Below, in pieces: positions 1-8,656 of a stretch of 43,061 nt of DNA (position 1 is its first letter; the number at the start of each line of letters is the position of its first letter). The stretch comes from Klebsiella pneumoniae. GTDB taxonomy: Bacteria; Desulfobacterota; Binatia; Bin18. The notes below the pieces were generated by a model. It was not told the DNA's origin and did no database searches. It saw only the letters and a program-made list of their open reading frames with translations. The DNA lies in assembly GCA_945865755.1 (NCBI GenBank), contig CAMBFS010000008.1:1-43061 (forward strand), in the 5' to 3' direction. A program made the translations under genes and the position numbers.

Positions 1-576
1 GCTGGTGGCGCAGGGGCAATTGGGGGAGGCGCTGAGATCCTACACCGCCAGTCGGGTCATTGCCGAGCAGCTCGCCACGCAGGACTCCGCCAATGCCCAG
101 TGGCAGCGCGATCTCGCGGTCAGTCATATCAAGGTGGGGGACGTGCTGGTGGCGCAGGGGCAATTGGGGGAGGCGCTGAGAGCCTACACCGCCAGTCGCA
201 CCATTCGGGAGCAGCTCGCCACGCAGGACTCCGCCAATGCCCAGTGGCAGCGCGATCTCTCGGTCAGTCATAACAAGGTGGGGGACGTGCTGGTGGCGCA
301 GGGGCAATTGGGGGAGGCGCTGAGATCCTACACCGCCAGTCGGGTCATTGCCGAGCAGCTCGCCACGCAGGACTCCGCCAATGCCCAGTGGCAGCGCGAT
401 CTCGCGGTCAGTCATATCAAGGTGGGGAACGTGCTGGTGGCGCAGGGGCAATTGGGGGAGGCGCTGAGATCATACACCGCCAGTCGGGTCATTGCCGAGC
501 AGCTCGCCACGCAGGACTCCGCCAATGCCCAGTGGCAGCGCGATCTCGCGGTCAGTTATTTCAGGCTAGGCGAGGT
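1..576 (+). repeat. four tandem 144-bp coding repeats
   Basis: Copies begin at 1, 145, 289 and 433 with an exact 144-bp (48-codon) period. They differ at only a few bases, for example in the RVIAEQL versus RTIREQL and HIKVGD versus HNKVGD segments. A diverged fifth unit starts at about 577. The period is a multiple of three, so copy number can change without breaking the frame. Near identity at synonymous sites indicates recent expansion or gene conversion. Confidence 0.95.
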
Positions 577-733
577 GGCAAGGAGGAGTGGTGAGCTGGC
601 CACGGCGATGGACTATTTCATGCAGGCCCGCGCGATCAGTGCGCGCTTGGTGGAACGCGACCCCACGAACGCCGTCTGGAAGAACGATCTGGCATGGGTG
701 AACCAGCGGATTGACGCACTCAAACCGAAGTAA
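2..733 (+). CDS. TPR-repeat protein, 5' end outside window
   Basis: Reading is open from the first codon of the window, so only the C-terminal part (about 243 residues) is present and the start lies upstream. The protein is four almost identical 48-residue units (core motif VAQGQLGEALRSYTASR, then an RDLAVSH segment), followed by a diverged last unit containing YFRLGEVARRSGELATAMDYF and ending WVNQRIDALKPK. Each unit carries the two amphipathic helices of a tetratricopeptide-like repeat, a protein-interaction scaffold. Large bacterial proteins with such repeats often have a signalling domain (CHAT, TIR, NB-ARC) at the N terminus, but that part is not visible, so the function is open. No operon link to the convergent gene downstream is seen. 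Confidence 0.85.
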   Translation: MVAQGQLGEALRSYTASRVIAEQLATQDSANAQWQRDLAVSHIKVGDVLVAQGQLGEALRAYTASRTIREQLATQDSANAQWQRDLSVSHNKVGDVLVAQGQLGEALRSYTASRVIAEQLATQDSANAQWQRDLAVSHIKVGNVLVAQGQLGEALRSYTASRVIAEQLATQDSANAQWQRDLAVSYFRLGEVARRSGELATAMDYFMQARAISARLVERDPTNAVWKNDLAWVNQRIDALKPK

Positions 734-799
734 CAAGCTGACGAAAAAGAGACGGGGGAACAGAGAGAACCGGGAACCGCTCCCCCCTCGCGTGTGGCC

Positions 800-2032
800 T
801 TATTTGTACCGCGGAATGATGTGCTTGCCGTACGTTTCGACTTGCCGTTTGACTTCGTCGATGGGCAGGAACCCTTGGTCGCCCTGCCACACCAACCACT
901 CGGGATGCACGTTTTCCACCATCGCATCCATGCTGCGCTTGATGTCATCGGGGGTCCCTAAATAGGTGAAGTCCGCCCGCTCCATGCGGGGCACGTTGCA
1001 CTCCTCCGCCGGTAACATCATCTTGCCGCTGGGATACTTGGCCTCATCCGCCGGCTCGCGCCAGGCTTCGAAGAACCCAAAGTGATAGAAGAATTTGCGG
1101 AACGCGACACCGCAAATGCCCTGGTCGGCCAGAATGCGGGCCTTCTCCTTGTTCTCGGCGAAATAGAAGGCGCGCAGCACGCCCACGCTCTCGCCCAGTT
1201 TCACCGTCCGGCCCGCTTTCTCCGCCTCTTCTTTGTAGGCTTCCACCAGTTTCCGCACTTGCTGTGGTTGGGAAATCAGAATCGTCGGCGTGATGCCTTC
1301 GCGCGCGCACCAGCGCACGGTCTCTTCACTAATGGAGAAGGCTTGGAACAACGGCGGATGTGGACGCTGGTACGGCTTCGGCACGACATTGATCATCTGA
1401 ATGCGCCCTTGGTCATCCACCTCGCCAGGGAACCCGTATTCGCGGGTCCACTCATGCGCGGCCCACGGGGTGCCTTCTTGTGGATAGGGATATTCGTAGT
1501 GCTTGCCCTTGAAGCGAAACGGCTCATCGCCCCAGGCCAGTTTGAGAAAGCGGAACACTTCCTCGAACGCCTCGCGATTGACGCGATCGCCTTCGCTTTT
1601 GTCACTGGCGGTGGCACCGACATGAATCTTCTGCGCCATCTGGTTAAGCCAGCGCGTCTGATAGCCACGCGCGAACCCCACGAACGTGCGACCTTTGGTC
1701 AACTGGTCAAGCCAGGCGATTTCGAGGGCGAGGCGGAGCGGGTTCCACCCTGGGAGCACATAGCCAATCGGGCCAACCTTGATGCGTTTGGTATTGTGAA
1801 TCACGTGCTGCGTGAGCACCGGCAGACTGCCGATTTCGATCCCTTCACTGTGGAGGTGATGTTCGGGAAAACAGACGGCATCAAAGCCGACCTCTTCCGC
1901 CAGTTGACTGACTTCCACGACCTCCTGGATCATACGCTGCCAGCGTTCGGGATCATTGGCGATGGGACGCAGAGTGCGTCGTTCTTCCATCGTCGCTGGT
2001 AACGTGGGGAGAAAGAAAAACATGCTTTTCAT
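800..2032 (-). CDS. LLM-class flavin-dependent oxidoreductase
   Basis: A 410-residue luciferase-like monooxygenase of the F420/FMN-dependent TIM-barrel superfamily. Typical features are the early segment EEVGFDAVCFPEHHLHSEG, the RIKVGPIGYVLPGWNPLRLA strand-loop, FVGFARGYQTRWL, and the late YLGTPDDIKRSMDAM segment that closes the barrel. The family oxidises organic substrates with reduced flavin and oxygen; the substrate cannot be read from sequence. The ATG at 2032 follows AGGAG at 5-nt spacing, which supports this start over the internal ATG three codons later. It lies downstream of the amidohydrolase on the same strand with a hairpin between them, a pairing common in xenobiotic-degradation clusters. 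Confidence 0.88.
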   Translation of the reverse strand: MKSMFFFLPTLPATMEERRTLRPIANDPERWQRMIQEVVEVSQLAEEVGFDAVCFPEHHLHSEGIEIGSLPVLTQHVIHNTKRIKVGPIGYVLPGWNPLRLALEIAWLDQLTKGRTFVGFARGYQTRWLNQMAQKIHVGATASDKSEGDRVNREAFEEVFRFLKLAWGDEPFRFKGKHYEYPYPQEGTPWAAHEWTREYGFPGEVDDQGRIQMINVVPKPYQRPHPPLFQAFSISEETVRWCAREGITPTILISQPQQVRKLVEAYKEEAEKAGRTVKLGESVGVLRAFYFAENKEKARILADQGICGVAFRKFFYHFGFFEAWREPADEAKYPSGKMMLPAEECNVPRMERADFTYLGTPDDIKRSMDAMVENVHPEWLVWQGDQGFLPIDEVKRQVETYGKHIIPRYK

Positions 2033-2068
2033 AGAGACTCCTGAGATTGGCCCGATAGGGAGAGATGC

Positions 2069-2113
2069 GGAGAAGCCGCGGTCGAGAGGCGTATGTTCGA
2101 CCGCGGCTTCTCC
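2069..2113. terminator. 17-bp perfect inverted repeat between two genes
   Basis: The arm GGAGAAGCCGCGGTCGA at 2069-2085 is perfectly complementary to 2097-2113 around an 11-nt loop. It lies just after the amidohydrolase stop on the minus strand. No clear T-run follows, so it may be an attenuator or RNA-stabilising stem rather than a classical terminator. Confidence 0.55.
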
Positions 2114-2149
2114 GGGTGCTGCGTTGAGTGGATGAGAGGTCCCTGTTGA

Positions 2150-3334
2150 CTACGCCGCCACGCGCTTCGCCTCGTCCGCCGCGGTCGGAGCCGAGACTTT
2201 ATAGAGCTTCTGCCCATTCCCCCACAGAATCTTGTGTCGCACGGACTCCTCACAATCAGAGAGGCCGCCCTTGATCCGCGCATGCACTTCCTCGCCATAC
2301 AGCGAAGTCGGATGCGGGAAGTCGGTCTCGAAGAGGATGTTGTCCACACCCACCTTGTCGAGCAGACGGCGTGGGGCGGTCTGCTCAAACCAGTAGCAGG
2401 CATAGATGTTGCGCGCAAAATACTCCGATGGCAGCAGGTCGAATTCCGGGTGCTCTTCCGCCACATCGTTGCCACGGAATTGATAATCAAGGGCCTCAAG
2501 GGTGAAGGGAATCCAGCCAATGCCACTCTCCACCGAGATGAACTTAATCTTCGGGTGGCGCGCCAACACGCCGGACATAATCAAATCATTCATCTGGATA
2601 CCGTTGCGTAGGAAAATGTTCACCGACAGCTCGGTGAACGCCGCCATCTTGCCATACGCGCCAATCTTGGTTTGCAACAGCCCCATTTCCATGTTGCCCG
2701 ACCCGATGTGGAAGCTGATTGGCAGGTCGAGTTCGACCGCGACTTCCCAGAGTGGGGTCCATTGCGGATCGCCTAGCAGCGGTTGACCCAGGGATTGCGG
2801 CTCGCCGGTGAACAAGATGCCCCGGTGCCCCTTGGCCGCGCAGCGTCGCACTTCCTTCACCGCCGCCGCCACATCCCAAAACGGCAGCGAGGTGATCGGC
2901 AGCAAGCGGCGGGAGTCAGCCGACGCCCACTCGGTCTGCCAATCATTGTAAATCTGCACGCAGGTGAGCATGAGTTCCGGGTCATTGAGCTTCAAGAATT
3001 CTTGCGCGCCAAACCCGCCGACGTTGGGATACATGACCATCGCCCAGATCCCCATCCTGTCCATGTATTTCAACCGTGCGTTGGCATCGTAGGCTCCTGG
3101 GTGCATGGCTTCATAGTTCTTGGGTGGGTTCTTGAAATTTCCCACGCCAGCGGTCGCGGTGAGTCCCGGACTCGCCAGCATCGGTGTGCCGCCGATGATC
3201 CACGCCAAGCTGCCATCACTCTTGGTCTCGATGCGTGGCACCAAGTCCTTCATCCTCGCCGGCGCGCGGCTCGTCCACAGGTCTGGGCTTTCGGTGACAT
3301 GGGTATCTACGTCAATGATTGTGTAACCACTCAT
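2150..3334 (-). CDS. amidohydrolase family protein (amidohydrolase 2 type)
   Basis: A 394-residue metal-dependent hydrolase of the amidohydrolase-2 group. The N terminus carries the DxDxH metal motif (D8, D10, H12 in IIDVDTHVTE). Later come the FHIGSGN segment and the C-terminal ILFETDFPHP motif with the conserved Asp of the barrel. Members hydrolyse or decarboxylate aromatic and heterocyclic acids; the exact substrate is unknown here. The start is well set: AAAGGAGG lies 8-9 nt before ATG. It is followed by the LLM monooxygenase gene on the same strand, so the two probably act on one compound or its breakdown product. Confidence 0.88.
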   Translation of the reverse strand: MSGYTIIDVDTHVTESPDLWTSRAPARMKDLVPRIETKSDGSLAWIIGGTPMLASPGLTATAGVGNFKNPPKNYEAMHPGAYDANARLKYMDRMGIWAMVMYPNVGGFGAQEFLKLNDPELMLTCVQIYNDWQTEWASADSRRLLPITSLPFWDVAAAVKEVRRCAAKGHRGILFTGEPQSLGQPLLGDPQWTPLWEVAVELDLPISFHIGSGNMEMGLLQTKIGAYGKMAAFTELSVNIFLRNGIQMNDLIMSGVLARHPKIKFISVESGIGWIPFTLEALDYQFRGNDVAEEHPEFDLLPSEYFARNIYACYWFEQTAPRRLLDKVGVDNILFETDFPHPTSLYGEEVHARIKGGLSDCEESVRHKILWGNGQKLYKVSAPTAADEAKRVAA

Positions 3335-3494
3335 AATGTAGTCCTCCTTTCCGTTTCTTGTAGACGCTTAAGAATGAAAAGGAAATGGTATCTCGTATCG
3401 CTCAAAACCCTGGGCGGACTCTTTCTTTCGGTGACCAGAGAGTGGTAGAGAGAGGGCGGAAGACTGCTCGGATATGAAAGGAAAGGAGAACGTC

Positions 3495-3980
3495 ATGGCT
3501 CAGGATATGGAAGCACGAATGCAGGCGCTCGAGGCACAAATCGTTGAACTACAGGATCGGGAGGCGCTACGCCTCCTGCGCTATCGCTACCACGAATGTG
3601 TGAATGAGGGGAAACTCAGCGAGATTCCCGATTTGTTCACGGCGGAGGCGACGTTGAACTTTGGGTACCTCGGGAAAGCCAAGGGCAAAGCCGAGCTCAA
3701 GAAGTTCTTTGATGCGCTTCCGCAGTTGTTGGAATTCGTCAAACAGTTCGTCCATAACCACGTCGTCGAGGTCCGCGGGAACACCGGCACGGGGTTCAGT
3801 TATCTGGAAGCGCGAACGGTCTCAAAAGGCGAGAGCTATATGGTGGCGGCTCGCTATGATGACGCCTACGTCAAAGAGAACGGGCAATGGAAGTTCACCC
3901 AGATGAACCTGACGCCCTATTTTGCCGTGCCACTCCGTGAAGGCTGGGCGCAAGCAGATCGCTTGAAAATGGGTCGGTAG
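3495..3980 (+). CDS. SnoaL/NTF2-like fold protein
   Basis: A 161-residue protein with an N-terminal coiled-coil stretch (MQALEAQIVELQDREAL) followed by an NTF2-like cone fold. The sequence EIPDLFTAEATLNFG is typical of the SnoaL_4-type nuclear-transport-factor-2 family, whose members are small ligand-binding enzymes or isomerase/dehydratase-like proteins. An upstream in-frame ATG at 3474 exists, but the AAAGGAGA at 3482-3489 sits 5 nt before the ATG at 3495, so that start is preferred. It is divergent from the amidohydrolase and 25 nt ahead of the GST gene, probably in one operon with it. No catalytic residues can be assigned with certainty. Confidence 0.8.
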   Translation: MAQDMEARMQALEAQIVELQDREALRLLRYRYHECVNEGKLSEIPDLFTAEATLNFGYLGKAKGKAELKKFFDALPQLLEFVKQFVHNHVVEVRGNTGTGFSYLEARTVSKGESYMVAARYDDAYVKENGQWKFTQMNLTPYFAVPLREGWAQADRLKMGR

Positions 3981-4005
3981 CAACACTCACAAGGAGGAAC
4001 ACATT

Positions 4006-4641
4006 ATGAAACTGTATGATTGTAAAATGGCCCCCAACCCAAGGCGTGTCCGTATTTTTATCGCGGAAAAAGGACTCGACATCCCGAAAGTCGAGGTCAG
4101 CATTCTTGATGGCGAGAACCTCAAGCCTGACTATCTCCGCGTGAACCCGCGCGGACTCTTGCCGGTGCTGGAGCTCGCGGACGGCACGCGGATTGATGAA
4201 ACAATCGCGATTTGTCGCTTTCTCGAAGAGGCGAATCCCGACCCGAATCTGATGGGAAGAAGCCCCTTGGAAAAAGCGACGATTGAGTCCTGGCAACGCC
4301 ACATGGAGTTTGATGGCATGACCGCCGTGAGCGAAGTCGTGCGCAACTCGATTCCGGTTTTTAGTACCCGTGGACTGCCTGGGGTGACGCAACCCGTGGC
4401 TGCGATTCCCGCGCTCGTTGAACGCGGGACGCAGAGCATGAAACGGTTCTACGAGCGACTCGAACAACGCCTCGGCGAATCCGAGTATGTGGGCGGCAAT
4501 CGCTTTACCATCGCCGACATTACCGCATTGTGCGCGGTCGATGCCGCGACCAATCGCGCGAACCTCCCTATTCCGGCGGGCAATACCAACAGCCAACGCT
4601 GGTATGCCGCGGTGTCCGCGCGTCCGAGCGCCAAGGCATAG
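4006..4641 (+). CDS. glutathione S-transferase family protein
   Basis: A 211-residue cytosolic GST. The N-terminal thioredoxin-like domain (about residues 1-80) has the MKLYDCKMAPNPRRVRIF strand-helix and the cis-proline region GLLPVLELADG, then DETIAICRFLEE, where the glutathione gamma-glutamyl group normally binds (Glu-Thr here instead of the usual Glu-Ser). The helical C-terminal domain includes GGNRFTIADITALCAVD with the conserved N-capping box. AAGGAGG precedes the ATG by 8 nt. Its place behind the SnoaL gene suggests detoxification or conjugation of an electrophile in the local catabolic set. Confidence 0.9.
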   Translation: MKLYDCKMAPNPRRVRIFIAEKGLDIPKVEVSILDGENLKPDYLRVNPRGLLPVLELADGTRIDETIAICRFLEEANPDPNLMGRSPLEKATIESWQRHMEFDGMTAVSEVVRNSIPVFSTRGLPGVTQPVAAIPALVERGTQSMKRFYERLEQRLGESEYVGGNRFTIADITALCAVDAATNRANLPIPAGNTNSQRWYAAVSARPSAKA

Positions 4642-4657
4642 GCAGTAGGGAGCGCTG

Positions 4658-4798
4658 AGCCCAGGGTAGCTGCGCAACCCTGGGTTGTGCTGCGCAATCC
4701 CATCGGGATTGGAGGAAAGGGGCTTGTGACGTTGTGATACGTTCCCAATCCCAACGGGATTCTGTCTTCAGCCCTGGGTTGCGCAGCTACCCTGGGCT
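4658..4798. repeat. long inverted-repeat element (141 bp) after the GST gene
   Basis: Perfect 23-bp arms lie at 4658-4680 (AGCCCAGGGTAGCTGCGCAA then CCC) and 4776-4798. Inside them a second, imperfect pair is built on AATCCCATCGGGATT and AATCCCAACGGGATT. The structure folds into one long cruciform and looks like a non-coding palindromic repeat or MITE. Its right arm supplies the last codons and the TAG stop of the histidine kinase gene. A repeat of this general type would be expected elsewhere in the genome. Confidence 0.75.
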
Positions 4799-6601
4799 GC
4801 TGCTGCCTGCTACCTGCGGGAATCGGACCGGGAGGGTGACGGTGAACGTTGAACCCTTTCCTGGCTCACTGATGACCGTGACCGTCCCATGCAAGAGACC
4901 CACAAGTTGTTTGACAATGGCGAGTCCTAACCCTATGCCGCCATATTTGCGATTCGCCGAGCCATCGACTTGATGAAACTCGTTAAAAATGAAAGGGAGC
5001 TTGTCGCTGGGAATCCCAATCCCCGTATCCACGACCTCAAAGACCATGACCTCTTGCGCGTTCTCGGCCCGGACACGGACGATAATCTCGCCTTGCATGG
5101 TGAACTTGAAGGCATTCGTGAGTAAGTTCGCGAGAATCTGTTCAAGCCGCGACGCATCCGTTTCGATGGCAGGTAACCCCGCCGGGATGTCCCAGGTCAC
5201 GACAATATCTTTTTCCTGCCGCAAGCGCTGCGCGAGAGCGACCAAGGGGTCACACACATGCGAGACCCGGACCGCGTTAATCCGCAGGATGGTTTTTCCA
5301 GAGCTGATCCCAGCAAGTGTCATCAGGTCGGAGAGCAAATGAAACAATTGCTCGGATTTGACTTTGATGTGCCCGAGCATCGTCCGCTTGAGGTCCTCGT
5401 GCTCTTTTTCCACGAGGAGCTCGGTATATCCCATAATCACGTGGAGAGGCGTCCGTAGCTCATGCGACATGTTGGCCAGAAACTCTTCTTTCATGCGGAT
5501 AAATTCCGCTTGTTCCTCGATCCGTTGCTCAAGCATTGTCCGCGACCGCCCCAGCTCCACCCGCATCCGTTCAAAGGCATCCGCGAGGATCGCGAGTTCA
5601 TCCTCGCGGTTTTCGAGAACCACTGGTTGAGACAGATCGCCCTCGGCCATCCGTTTCGCGTCAGCGGTCAACACGCGGATGCTTCCGACAAAGCTATCAA
5701 CGAACCGTCCTCCGAGATTTCCCGCGAGCAGCACGATGCCGAGTCCGGCCCACCACAACAAGTGATGCAGGTCCCGCACTTCCGCCAACGCCACGGACCG
5801 GGATTGTTCCGACACGACTTGCCACGAGGCCTGCGAGAGCACGGCCGTCGAGGTCAGGACCTCTTCCAGGTCCAGTGTCGTCACCACACACTGCAACAAC
5901 CGTTCACTATGATTACTCGCGACGATGCACCCTTGGCTGTCGCGCACATCAATAAATCGCGCGTCATCAAGCAGGGCGCCATTCAGGAAACCGCGGATCT
6001 CCTCCCCATCGAGACTAATGATCCCGCCGAGCACGCCGCGGATTTCTCCTGTTCCTCCATGGATCGGTACGCTCATCACCACGTGCGGTTTCTCGAAGAA
6101 CGCATTGCCGCGAATTCCCGCCGAGACCACTTCGTGTTCGCCCATGTGGAGTCGGGCGACGCTCGCGGTATCAATCAAGGTCCGCCCAAGCCAGGGTAAT
6201 CGCGGGGGGTCGGTCCACGTCACCGCGCCATTACGGTCAAGAAGGAAAAAGCCGCCGGTAAAAACAGGGGAGTGAAGGACATCGTACTGGAGCGTGTTCC
6301 ATACGGAGGGGGACGAGACGGTCTGAGCATCAACACTCGCGCGAGTCGCACGGAACAGATCTGGAAGTTTGGACATGGCCACGAGCTGTTTGCGTCCGGA
6401 GGATAAATGGGCGTCGAGCTTGGCGGCAATCGTTTCAACGGTTTGTTGGAACCGCGCTTTTGCTTCTTGCTCCTCGCGTGCCACGAGATACATGGTGAAC
6501 CCGCTGTAGACGACGCACAGAGTGACGACATAGGCTATCACCAGGGTGATACTTTTGGTTTTGACACTCCAGTACCGTGGGAAGAATTTCGAGAAAGTCA
6601 T
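4787..6601 (-). CDS. membrane sensor histidine kinase (sensor-HAMP-HisKA-HATPase)
   Basis: A hybrid-less sensor kinase of about 604 residues. TM1 spans about residues 17-39. A periplasmic sensor region of about 240 residues with Cache-like features (GGFFLLDRNGAVTW, VVMSVPIHG) follows. TM2 is at about 280-300, then a HAMP linker (RMAEGDLSQPV), the phospho-acceptor H-box FLANMSHELRTPL (His about 380), and an ATPase domain with N-box (LANLLTNAFKFT), VDTGIGIP and GGIGLGLAIVKQL. A TTG at 6631 extends the frame by 10 codons, but the ATG at 6601 is preferred; neither has a strong ribosome site. No response regulator is adjacent. The last codons and TAG lie inside the palindromic repeat at 4658-4798, so the native C terminus may have been replaced. 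Confidence 0.88.
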   Translation of the reverse strand: MTFSKFFPRYWSVKTKSITLVIAYVVTLCVVYSGFTMYLVAREEQEAKARFQQTVETIAAKLDAHLSSGRKQLVAMSKLPDLFRATRASVDAQTVSSPSVWNTLQYDVLHSPVFTGGFFLLDRNGAVTWTDPPRLPWLGRTLIDTASVARLHMGEHEVVSAGIRGNAFFEKPHVVMSVPIHGGTGEIRGVLGGIISLDGEEIRGFLNGALLDDARFIDVRDSQGCIVASNHSERLLQCVVTTLDLEEVLTSTAVLSQASWQVVSEQSRSVALAEVRDLHHLLWWAGLGIVLLAGNLGGRFVDSFVGSIRVLTADAKRMAEGDLSQPVVLENREDELAILADAFERMRVELGRSRTMLEQRIEEQAEFIRMKEEFLANMSHELRTPLHVIMGYTELLVEKEHEDLKRTMLGHIKVKSEQLFHLLSDLMTLAGISSGKTILRINAVRVSHVCDPLVALAQRLRQEKDIVVTWDIPAGLPAIETDASRLEQILANLLTNAFKFTMQGEIIVRVRAENAQEVMVFEVVDTGIGIPSDKLPFIFNEFHQVDGSANRKYGGIGLGLAIVKQLVGLLHGTVTVISEPGKGSTFTVTLPVRFPQVAGSSSPG

Positions 6602-6871
6602 GGTTCGTTCGTCTTTCGACCCGTCGTACAATCCAGTTTCGTTTCACATTGGGTCTGTTCCTCACATCGGTCCGTCAGGAAAAGACTTTAGTCGATGCTC
6701 TCATATCAGTAAAATAAGGAATGGCTGTAGGGGAATTTAGGGGCAGAAACCAGTAGTAACGTGCAGGGGAAGACTCCGTCACACCGCTTCCTGCGTAGGC
6801 AATGGCATGAAGTTAAGTTAAGGGAGTTTTTGTCACAGGAGGAGTTCCCCACGCCGCCCCTTGCCGGGGAC

Positions 6872-7012
6872 TAAGGTGATTTCCTAAAAAAATTATACCG
6901 ATTAGGGACGTTGCTACACAAAACCATGAATATCCGTTTGCGTAGAGACGCAAAATTTTGCGTCTCTACTTCATGCGTCTCAAGGGACATTTATTTCAAG
7001 AAATCGCCTAAA
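6872..7012. mobile_element. MITE-like element, family A copy 1
   Basis: Terminal inverted repeats TAAGGTGATTTCC (from 6872) and GAAATCGCCTAA (to 7012) are complementary apart from a few mismatches. They match the ends of a second element at 19103-19245. The interior has no ORF and contains a perfect palindrome at 6942-6969 (arm GTAGAGACGCAAAA and its complement). Similar GTAGAGACG palindromes are, to my knowledge, common in repeat-rich bacterial genomes such as cyanobacteria. Confidence 0.65.
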
Positions 7013-7014
7013 CT

Positions 7015-7086
7015 CCCCGGCTACCCTCACGGCCTCGCTCCGCGAGGCCAGAGACGCCGCAGAGCGGCGTATGAGGGTAGCCGGGG
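7015..7086. repeat. branched hairpin with 15-bp perfect arms
   Basis: The outer arms CCCCGGCTACCCTCA (7015-7029) and TGAGGGTAGCCGGGG (7072-7086) are perfectly complementary. Between them lie two further short hairpins, GGCCTCGC/GCGAGGCC and GCCGC/GCGGC, giving a three-way-junction shape. It lies downstream of lpd on the minus strand and may end the suc operon transcript, or it may be another palindromic repeat. Confidence 0.6.
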
Positions 7087-7130
7087 GTTTCAACCCCCGG
7101 TTTGCTGGCGAGGGCCGGTACGCAGTCTGT

Positions 7131-8540
7131 CTAACTCTGACGCGAACGGCGATCCACGTTCAAGGCGGCCTCACGGAGCGCTTCAGGAAGGGTAGGGTGG
7201 CCGTGCATCGTCCGCGCCATGTCTTCCGCGGACGCGCCAAATTCCATGGCCATCACGGCTTCGGCGATAATATCCGAGGCGCGTGGACCAATGATGTGCA
7301 CGCCAAGAATCCGATCGGTCTTGGCTTCGGCAATCACTTTGACCATCCCGTCGGCTTCATCCATGCACCGGGCACGGCCATTAGCCAAGAAGGAGAAGGT
7401 GCCAACCTTATAAGGAATCGCGGCGGCTTTCGCGGCTTCCTCGGAAAGCCCAACGGTGGCAACCTCTGGCCAGGTGTAGACGATACCGGGCACAACGTCG
7501 TAGTTGACATGTCCCGATTTGCCCGCCAAACGTTCGGCCAGCGCGACCCCCTCTTCTTCGGCCTTGTGGGCGAGCATGGGACCCGCAATGACATCCCCGA
7601 TGGCGTACACACCAGGAACGTTCGTCTGGTAGTGGGAGTCCACCACGATTCGTCCACGCTCGTCAAAAGCGACCCCGATCTCCGCGGCGCCAAGCCCAGC
7701 GGTGTAGGCTTTGCGACCGACGGCCACGAGTACGCGGTCGGCTTTGAGTTCACTGACCACCTGCTTCTCATTCTCGATCGTCACCGATACTTCGCCATCC
7801 TGTACGGTTGCGTGCGTGACCTTGGCGCCGAGCAGAAAGGCGAATCCCTGTTTCGTGAGGGAGCGTTGCAGTGCCGACGCAATTTGCGCATCGGTGCCGG
7901 GGATCAAGCGGGGCATCAATTCCACTACGGTCACCTTCGCGCCAAGCCGCAGCCAAACAGAGCCTAACTCCAGGCCAATCGCGCCACCACCAACGACCAC
8001 CAGGTGTTGCGGTACTGCGGAGAAAGAGAGGGCTTCGGTCGAACTGACAATGTGGGTGCCGTCAAATGGCAATGTGGGTAATGCGATGGGTTCACTGCCC
8101 GTGGCGATCACTATCGCCGTGGCGTGGATTACTTGTTGTGTGCCATCGTCATGGGTGATTTCCACCAGGTGCGCATCGCGCAAGCGCGCGTGGCCGGAAA
8201 AGCGCGTGACTTTGTTTTTCTTGAAGAGGCCCTCAATGCCTTGGGTGAGTCCTTTGACGACCGTATTTTTACGACCCAACATCACGGGGAGATCGAGTTT
8301 CACGCCATCACAGACCACACCATGATGCGCGAATTTCTCCCGCGCTTGGGCGAACCATTCACTCGAATCGAGCAGGGCTTTGCTGGGAATACAGCCGACG
8401 TTCAGACAGGTCCCACCAAGGGTTGGCGTCTTCTCCACGCAGGCGGTTCGCAAGCCAAGCTGCGCGGCGCGAATCGCCCCGACGTAGCCGCCCGGCCCTG
8501 CTCCAATGAAGAGTACGTCGAATTGTTGTGTGTCAGCCAT
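7131..8540 (-). CDS. lpd: dihydrolipoyl dehydrogenase (E3)
   Basis: A 469-residue FAD flavoprotein that reoxidises the dihydrolipoyl arm of 2-oxoacid dehydrogenase complexes with NAD+. Visible features are the N-terminal FAD motif GAGPGGYVGAIRAAQLG, the redox disulfide in GGTCLNVGCIPSK (C45, C50), the NAD motif VVGGGAIGLELG, the second FAD contact YAIGDV, and the C-terminal catalytic His-Glu pair in MHGHPTLPEALREA. It is the last gene of the ridA-like, sucA, sucB, lpd operon on the minus strand. It is separated from sucB by a strong G/A-rich hairpin (8582-8647) that could lower its expression or stabilise the upstream mRNA. Confidence 0.96.
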   Translation of the reverse strand: MADTQQFDVLFIGAGPGGYVGAIRAAQLGLRTACVEKTPTLGGTCLNVGCIPSKALLDSSEWFAQAREKFAHHGVVCDGVKLDLPVMLGRKNTVVKGLTQGIEGLFKKNKVTRFSGHARLRDAHLVEITHDDGTQQVIHATAIVIATGSEPIALPTLPFDGTHIVSSTEALSFSAVPQHLVVVGGGAIGLELGSVWLRLGAKVTVVELMPRLIPGTDAQIASALQRSLTKQGFAFLLGAKVTHATVQDGEVSVTIENEKQVVSELKADRVLVAVGRKAYTAGLGAAEIGVAFDERGRIVVDSHYQTNVPGVYAIGDVIAGPMLAHKAEEEGVALAERLAGKSGHVNYDVVPGIVYTWPEVATVGLSEEAAKAAAIPYKVGTFSFLANGRARCMDEADGMVKVIAEAKTDRILGVHIIGPRASDIIAEAVMAMEFGASAEDMARTMHGHPTLPEALREAALNVDRRSRQS

Positions 8541-8581
8541 GTTTTCGCTCTGTCACAAAGGGGCAAGGAAGAGGGGGAAGA

Positions 8582-8647
8582 GGGGAAACGGGGAAATGGA
8601 TAAATGAAAAAAGAAAACTTGCCTCTTTCCCGTTTCCCCGTTTCCCC
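8582..8647. repeat. octamer-repeat hairpin between sucB and lpd
   Basis: GGGGAAACGGGGAAA at 8582-8596 is perfectly complementary to 8633-8647. Each arm is a short tandem series of 7-8-bp units (GGGGAAGA, GGGGAAAC, GGGGAAAT, and TTTCCCCG copies on the other side). It has the same design as the inverted repeat at 16724-16812. It could act as an intra-operon attenuator or processing site. Confidence 0.75.
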
Positions 8648-8656
8648 TTTTCCCCC

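Larger units (their letters stand above)
6632..7130. other. 500-bp intergenic region packed with palindromic elements
   Basis: No gene is supported here. It holds a MITE-like element (6872-7012) with a perfect 28-bp palindrome inside, and a branched hairpin (7015-7086). The first 200 bases probably contain the promoter of the kinase gene, but no convincing -35/-10 pair was identified. Confidence 0.6.

Noticed and set aside
1-576. CRISPR array
   Set aside because: Unit is 144 bp with no spacer, in frame and coding for TPR-like helices.
1082-2002. Long plus-strand ORF opposite the LLM oxidoreductase
   Set aside because: No family motif; the minus frame has a complete flavin-monooxygenase sequence and a ribosome site. 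Antisense shadow of GC-rich coding DNA.
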